A DNA stretch of 7,406 nt from Chloroflexia bacterium (GTDB lineage: Bacteria > Chloroflexota > Chloroflexia > Thermomicrobiales > UBA6265), in NCBI GenBank assembly GCA_013696525.1, contig JACCYK010000677.1, positions 1-7,406 of the forward strand, written 5' to 3'. Position 1 is the first letter of the stretch; each line of letters begins with the position of its first letter. Below the pieces are notes generated by a model. That model searched no databases. It was not told the origin of the DNA and was given only the letters and a program-made list of their open reading frames with translations. Positions 5,361-7,406 of the stretch are shown in pieces. The translations under genes were made by a program, and so were the position numbers.

Positions 5361-6070
5361 CTTGAGCGACAACAGTCACTAGCCGATGTCGCATCAGGCG
5401 CACAAAGGCAACGAAATGCAGCCCTTCGACCACATTCGGCAACCGTTCATCGTCTTTGGCCAGACGCCGGCACCGCGCCGCCCCGGCGAAGGAGCGCTCC
5501 ACGACCCAGCGCCGGGGCAAGCGCACGAAGCCACGCTTGGCCTGGGCCAGCTTGATGACCGCCACCTGGATGCCCTGATTGGCCGCCGCCGGCGCCGGCT
5601 TGGGTCCGGGATCGCCGTGGTCGACGACGGCCAGCTCCCCATCTCGCCCGTCACGTCCTGGCCTGCTGCCGCCAGCCGCCCCACCTGCGCCCGCTCCTGC
5701 TCGTTGGCGGGGGTGACGTGCCGGGCGCGCAGATGGCCGAGGGGGTCCACGGCCAGAGGCACCGTGCTCCCGTGGCGCTGTCGAACATGGCAGCGGGGGG
5801 CTGGTCCGCCCGACCCGCCCCCCAGCGCAGCATGGCCCGCGGGTCGTGCGCCATTTGCTCGCAGACCCCGGCCTCGAGCCAGCGTCGGGTCTGTTGGGAG
5901 ACCGCGGTCCAGGGCGGCAGGTCGCCCGGCAGGGAGCGCCAGGGCGCTCCCGTCTTGACGACCCAGCGCAGGGCATTGCAGACCGCTCGCCGGTCGTGCC
6001 GGCGTTGTGGCGCGTCCTCGGTCAGCAGCGTCAGGTAGGGCGCCGCAAACGCCCATTCGTCGTCACTCAC
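5353..6070 (-). pseudogene. IS5-family DDE transposase with two frame breaks
   Basis: The start is GTG 6070 (VSDDEWAFAAPYLTLLTED). The N-terminal DUF4096-like part reads ALRWVVKTGAPWRSLPGDLPPW and is intact through AAMFDSATG, whose Asp is the first DDE residue (about 5780-5782). Near 5770-5780 the sequence jumps frame to VPLAVDPLGHLRARHVTPANEQ. Compared with typical relatives, roughly 20-30 residues between the first Asp and this strand are missing, so this is a deletion rather than a simple slip. Near 5640-5650 it changes frame again to ELAVVDHGDPGPKP (second Asp), then RGFVRLPRRWVVERSFAGAA (catalytic Glu about 5497-5499) and RRLAKDDERLP, ending at TAA 5353-5355. All three catalytic residues are still encoded but in three frames, so no functional enzyme is made. 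Programmed frameshifting is unlikely because part of the catalytic domain is gone. Confidence 0.85.
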
Positions 6071-6128
6071 ATCGGTCGGCTACGGCGTGCGGGGCTGAAC
6101 TTGGGGTTCCAGCCCCCAAGTCTATCAA

Positions 6129-6143
6129 GTCCATACCAGGCTC
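6129..6143 (-). repeat. Right terminal inverted repeat of the IS
   Basis: The reverse complement reads GAGCCTGGTATGGAC, one mismatch from the left end. It lies 59 bases upstream of the transposase start, so it is the promoter-side end. Confidence 0.8.
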
Positions 6144-6394
6144 TAGGCGATTGGGCGATGAATCAGGACGAGGCAGGAGTAACGCGGGTCGAGCCGTTCC
6201 AATGGCGGGAGCTGAAAGCGATATGGTTGGTATCGTCGCGAGCCGAGCCGGCGGCGCTTGGAGGCTCGTTCTTGGACCAGCGCACGAGTCGTTGCGCTTC
6301 TCCGAGGGATGGAGCCCATGGGCGGTGAACAAGGTGCGAGAATATGGTGGAGAGCGGTCGCACCGCTCGGCGACGCCGATAGAAGGAGGCCATC

Positions 6395-6787
6395 ATGGCG
6401 AAGACCGCGGCGGAACTGGTGACTGAAGCCAAGCAGCGCGTGGCGAACCTGACCGTGGACGAGGTAGCAGCGGAGGTCGAGCGGGGGGATGCGTTGCTCG
6501 TCGATCTGCGTGAGCCCGGGGAGCGAGCTGAGCATGGGGCGATTCCGGGAGCGGTCCAGGCGCCGCGGGGTATGATCGAGTTCTGGGCCGACCCGACCAG
6601 CGCCTACCACCGGGCCGAGTTCGATCCCAACCGACGGGTCATCCTGCATTGCGCCTCCGGTGGGCGCTCGGCGCTGGCGGCCGACACCCTCCAGCGGATG
6701 GGCTACGCGAACGTGGCCCACCTCGATGGCGGCTTCACGGCCTGGAAAGAGGCCGGTCAGCCCGTGACGGATGCGAAGAGCTCGTAG
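6395..6787 (+). CDS. Single-domain rhodanese-like protein
   Basis: This 130-residue protein starts at ATG 6395, five bases after a strong AAGGAGG. A short helical N-terminus (residues 1-18) precedes one rhodanese domain: LTVDEVAAEVERGDALLVDLREPGERAEHGAIPGAVQAPRG style entry with Asp37 and Arg39, then ILHCASGGRSALAADTL with active-site Cys86, and ending VAHLDGGFTAWKEAGQPV. The six-residue loop after Cys86 (ASGGRS) fits an active sulfurtransferase rather than a phosphatase-like Cdc25 loop. It probably carries persulfide sulfur between thiols in the cytoplasm. It lacks a signal peptide. The gene stands alone on its strand here and converges with the CcdA-like gene; the donor and acceptor are unknown. 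Confidence 0.93.
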   Translation: MAKTAAELVTEAKQRVANLTVDEVAAEVERGDALLVDLREPGERAEHGAIPGAVQAPRGMIEFWADPTSAYHRAEFDPNRRVILHCASGGRSALAADTLQRMGYANVAHLDGGFTAWKEAGQPVTDAKSS

Positions 6788-7019
6788 TCGGTATCGATAT
6801 CGACCCGATCCGAGCGCCGTGGGAGGCCGGTCCGGCCGGAGGCGGGAGCCGCTGTGGCGCGCTCCTCGGTAGCATTTCGTCATCAGGGTGATGTGCCGCG
6901 CCAGGGCCGGGTCAGAGCCAACAGATCGGCTGGGGCGATGGTTGGCACCCGCCAAACCGGGTTGAGCCGGATCGTCGCGCAAGCGTCGTTTCGACCAGCG
7001 CCCGCGCTGGCAGGGACGG
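6788..7019. other. Convergent gap between rhodanese and CcdA-like genes, no gene seen
   Basis: No frame here reads like protein on either strand. A GGCCGG/CCGGCC inverted repeat at 6827-6839 has almost no loop and no following T-run, so I do not call it a terminator. Confidence 0.5.
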
Positions 7020-7406
7020 TCACGGCGTCTCGGGAACGAGCGGGCGAGCCGGCTGCCCCGCGGGCTCTGGGACCGCCGGCGCCGTAGACACCACGGCACG
7101 GAATGCCCCGGCACCATTGAGGTTGGGCACCACATCGACCCAGACGCCAAAGGCGGCGATCACGATCAGCAGGGCGCCGGCCAGGCGCCCTAAGCGCCGC
7201 GAGTTTCCCGCCAGCCCGCGGGTGACACCCCGCTGGAGCGGAGCCGCGACCAGCGGCAGGGCGACAAGTGGCCAGCCGAAACCGGCGCCGAAGGTGAGGA
7301 AATAGAGCAGGCTCGCACCAAGTTCCGTCGCGCTCCCGATCCCAAGCACAAAAACGCTCATGACGATCGGGCCGGTGCACGGCAGGGTCATCGGCGCCAA
7401 AAAACC
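7020..7406 (-). CDS. CcdA/DsbD-family cytochrome c biogenesis (thiol-disulfide transport) membrane protein, 5' end missing
   Basis: The frame enters from the right edge and ends at TGA 7020-7022. It begins GFLAPMTLPCTGPIVMSVFV, where the Cys next to Thr-Gly-Pro at the head of a membrane helix resembles the second conserved cysteine of CcdA-type proteins, which pass electrons across the membrane to periplasmic or extracytoplasmic thiol proteins. Two further hydrophobic segments follow (LLYFLTFGAGFGWPLVALPL and LAGALLIVIAAFGVWVDVV), then a Pro/Ala-rich hydrophilic tail. The N-terminal half with the first cysteine lies outside the window, so the call rests on the C-terminal half. The first in-window ATGs are internal and are not proposed as starts. 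A link to the neighbouring rhodanese through thiol chemistry is possible, but they are on opposite strands. Confidence 0.78.
   Translation of the reverse strand, partial: GFLAPMTLPCTGPIVMSVFVLGIGSATELGASLLYFLTFGAGFGWPLVALPLVAAPLQRGVTRGLAGNSRRLGRLAGALLIVIAAFGVWVDVVPNLNGAGAFRAVVSTAPAVPEPAGQPARPLVPETP

Larger units (their letters stand above)
5346..6143 (-). mobile_element. IS5-family-like insertion sequence, 798 bp, decayed
   Basis: The ends are imperfect inverted repeats. The left begins GAGCCTGTTATGGAC (5346-5360) and the right, reverse-complemented, GAGCCTGGTATGGAC (6143-6129), identical at 14 of 15 positions, with TTGA following in both. Both ends are flanked by TA (5344-5345 and 6144-6145), consistent with a TA target duplication as in several IS5 subgroups. 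The only gene inside is a broken transposase that nearly fills the element. The element seems shorter than intact relatives because the transposase has lost an internal stretch. Confidence 0.85.

Noticed and set aside
6146..6394. Small gene between the IS and the rhodanese gene
   Set aside because: Open frames exist on both strands but lack ribosome-binding sites and protein-like sequence; the good AAGGAGG belongs to the rhodanese.
6143..7150. 335-codon open frame on the - strand across the rhodanese gene
   Set aside because: It starts and ends in unrelated sequence, is antisense to a well supported gene and has no domain.
1..7406. CRISPR array, tRNA or rRNA genes
   Set aside because: No regularly spaced repeats of CRISPR length and no tRNA or rRNA signature was seen on reading both strands; a tRNAscan or Rfam run would settle it.

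Overview
The window is GC-rich DNA with short intergenic gaps, several toxin-antitoxin (TA) genes, an IS5-type element and a T-box-controlled, archaeal-type aspartyl-tRNA synthetase. That combination fits a bacterium of the Chloroflexota (Thermomicrobia-like) or a similar high-GC lineage. This is inference from gene content; no marker gene fixes the taxonomy.

Layout from left to right. (1) 3-80 holds the tail of a + strand gene, possibly Uma2-like. (2) 260-1569 is a two-gene + strand module: a long antitoxin-like protein whose stop overlaps (ATGA) the start of a RES-domain toxin. The toxin reading frame is interrupted by one in-frame TAA. (3) A - strand SMP-30/gluconolactonase-family gene lies at 1624-2526, convergent to the toxin. 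(4) On the + strand, a T-box riboswitch with a readable antiterminator/terminator pair (about 2661-2901) precedes a complete aspS (2920-4221). The enzyme carries the His/Pro signature expected of a non-discriminating AspRS. (5) A - strand VapB/VapC-like pair (5038-4369) follows, with a one-base frameshift at the very end of vapC. A 26-codon, diverged second copy of the aspS 3' end lies at 5190-5267, so the TA module sits between two copies of that gene end. (6) A 798 bp IS5-family-like element (5346-6143) with recognisable inverted repeats carries a decayed transposase. (7) A one-domain rhodanese gene (6395-6787) is convergent with a CcdA/DsbD-type membrane protein that runs off the right edge.

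Functional picture. The T-box would sense uncharged tRNA, with candidate specifier GAC (Asp) and a UGGC bulge that fits discriminator base G73, and would let transcription continue into aspS when charging is low. The rest looks like an accessory landscape: two TA modules each with a lesion in the toxin, an IS with a broken transposase, a gene-end duplication and TCGTGAG heptamer repeats. The gaps 81-259, 4222-4368, 6146-6394 and 6788-7019 show no convincing gene.
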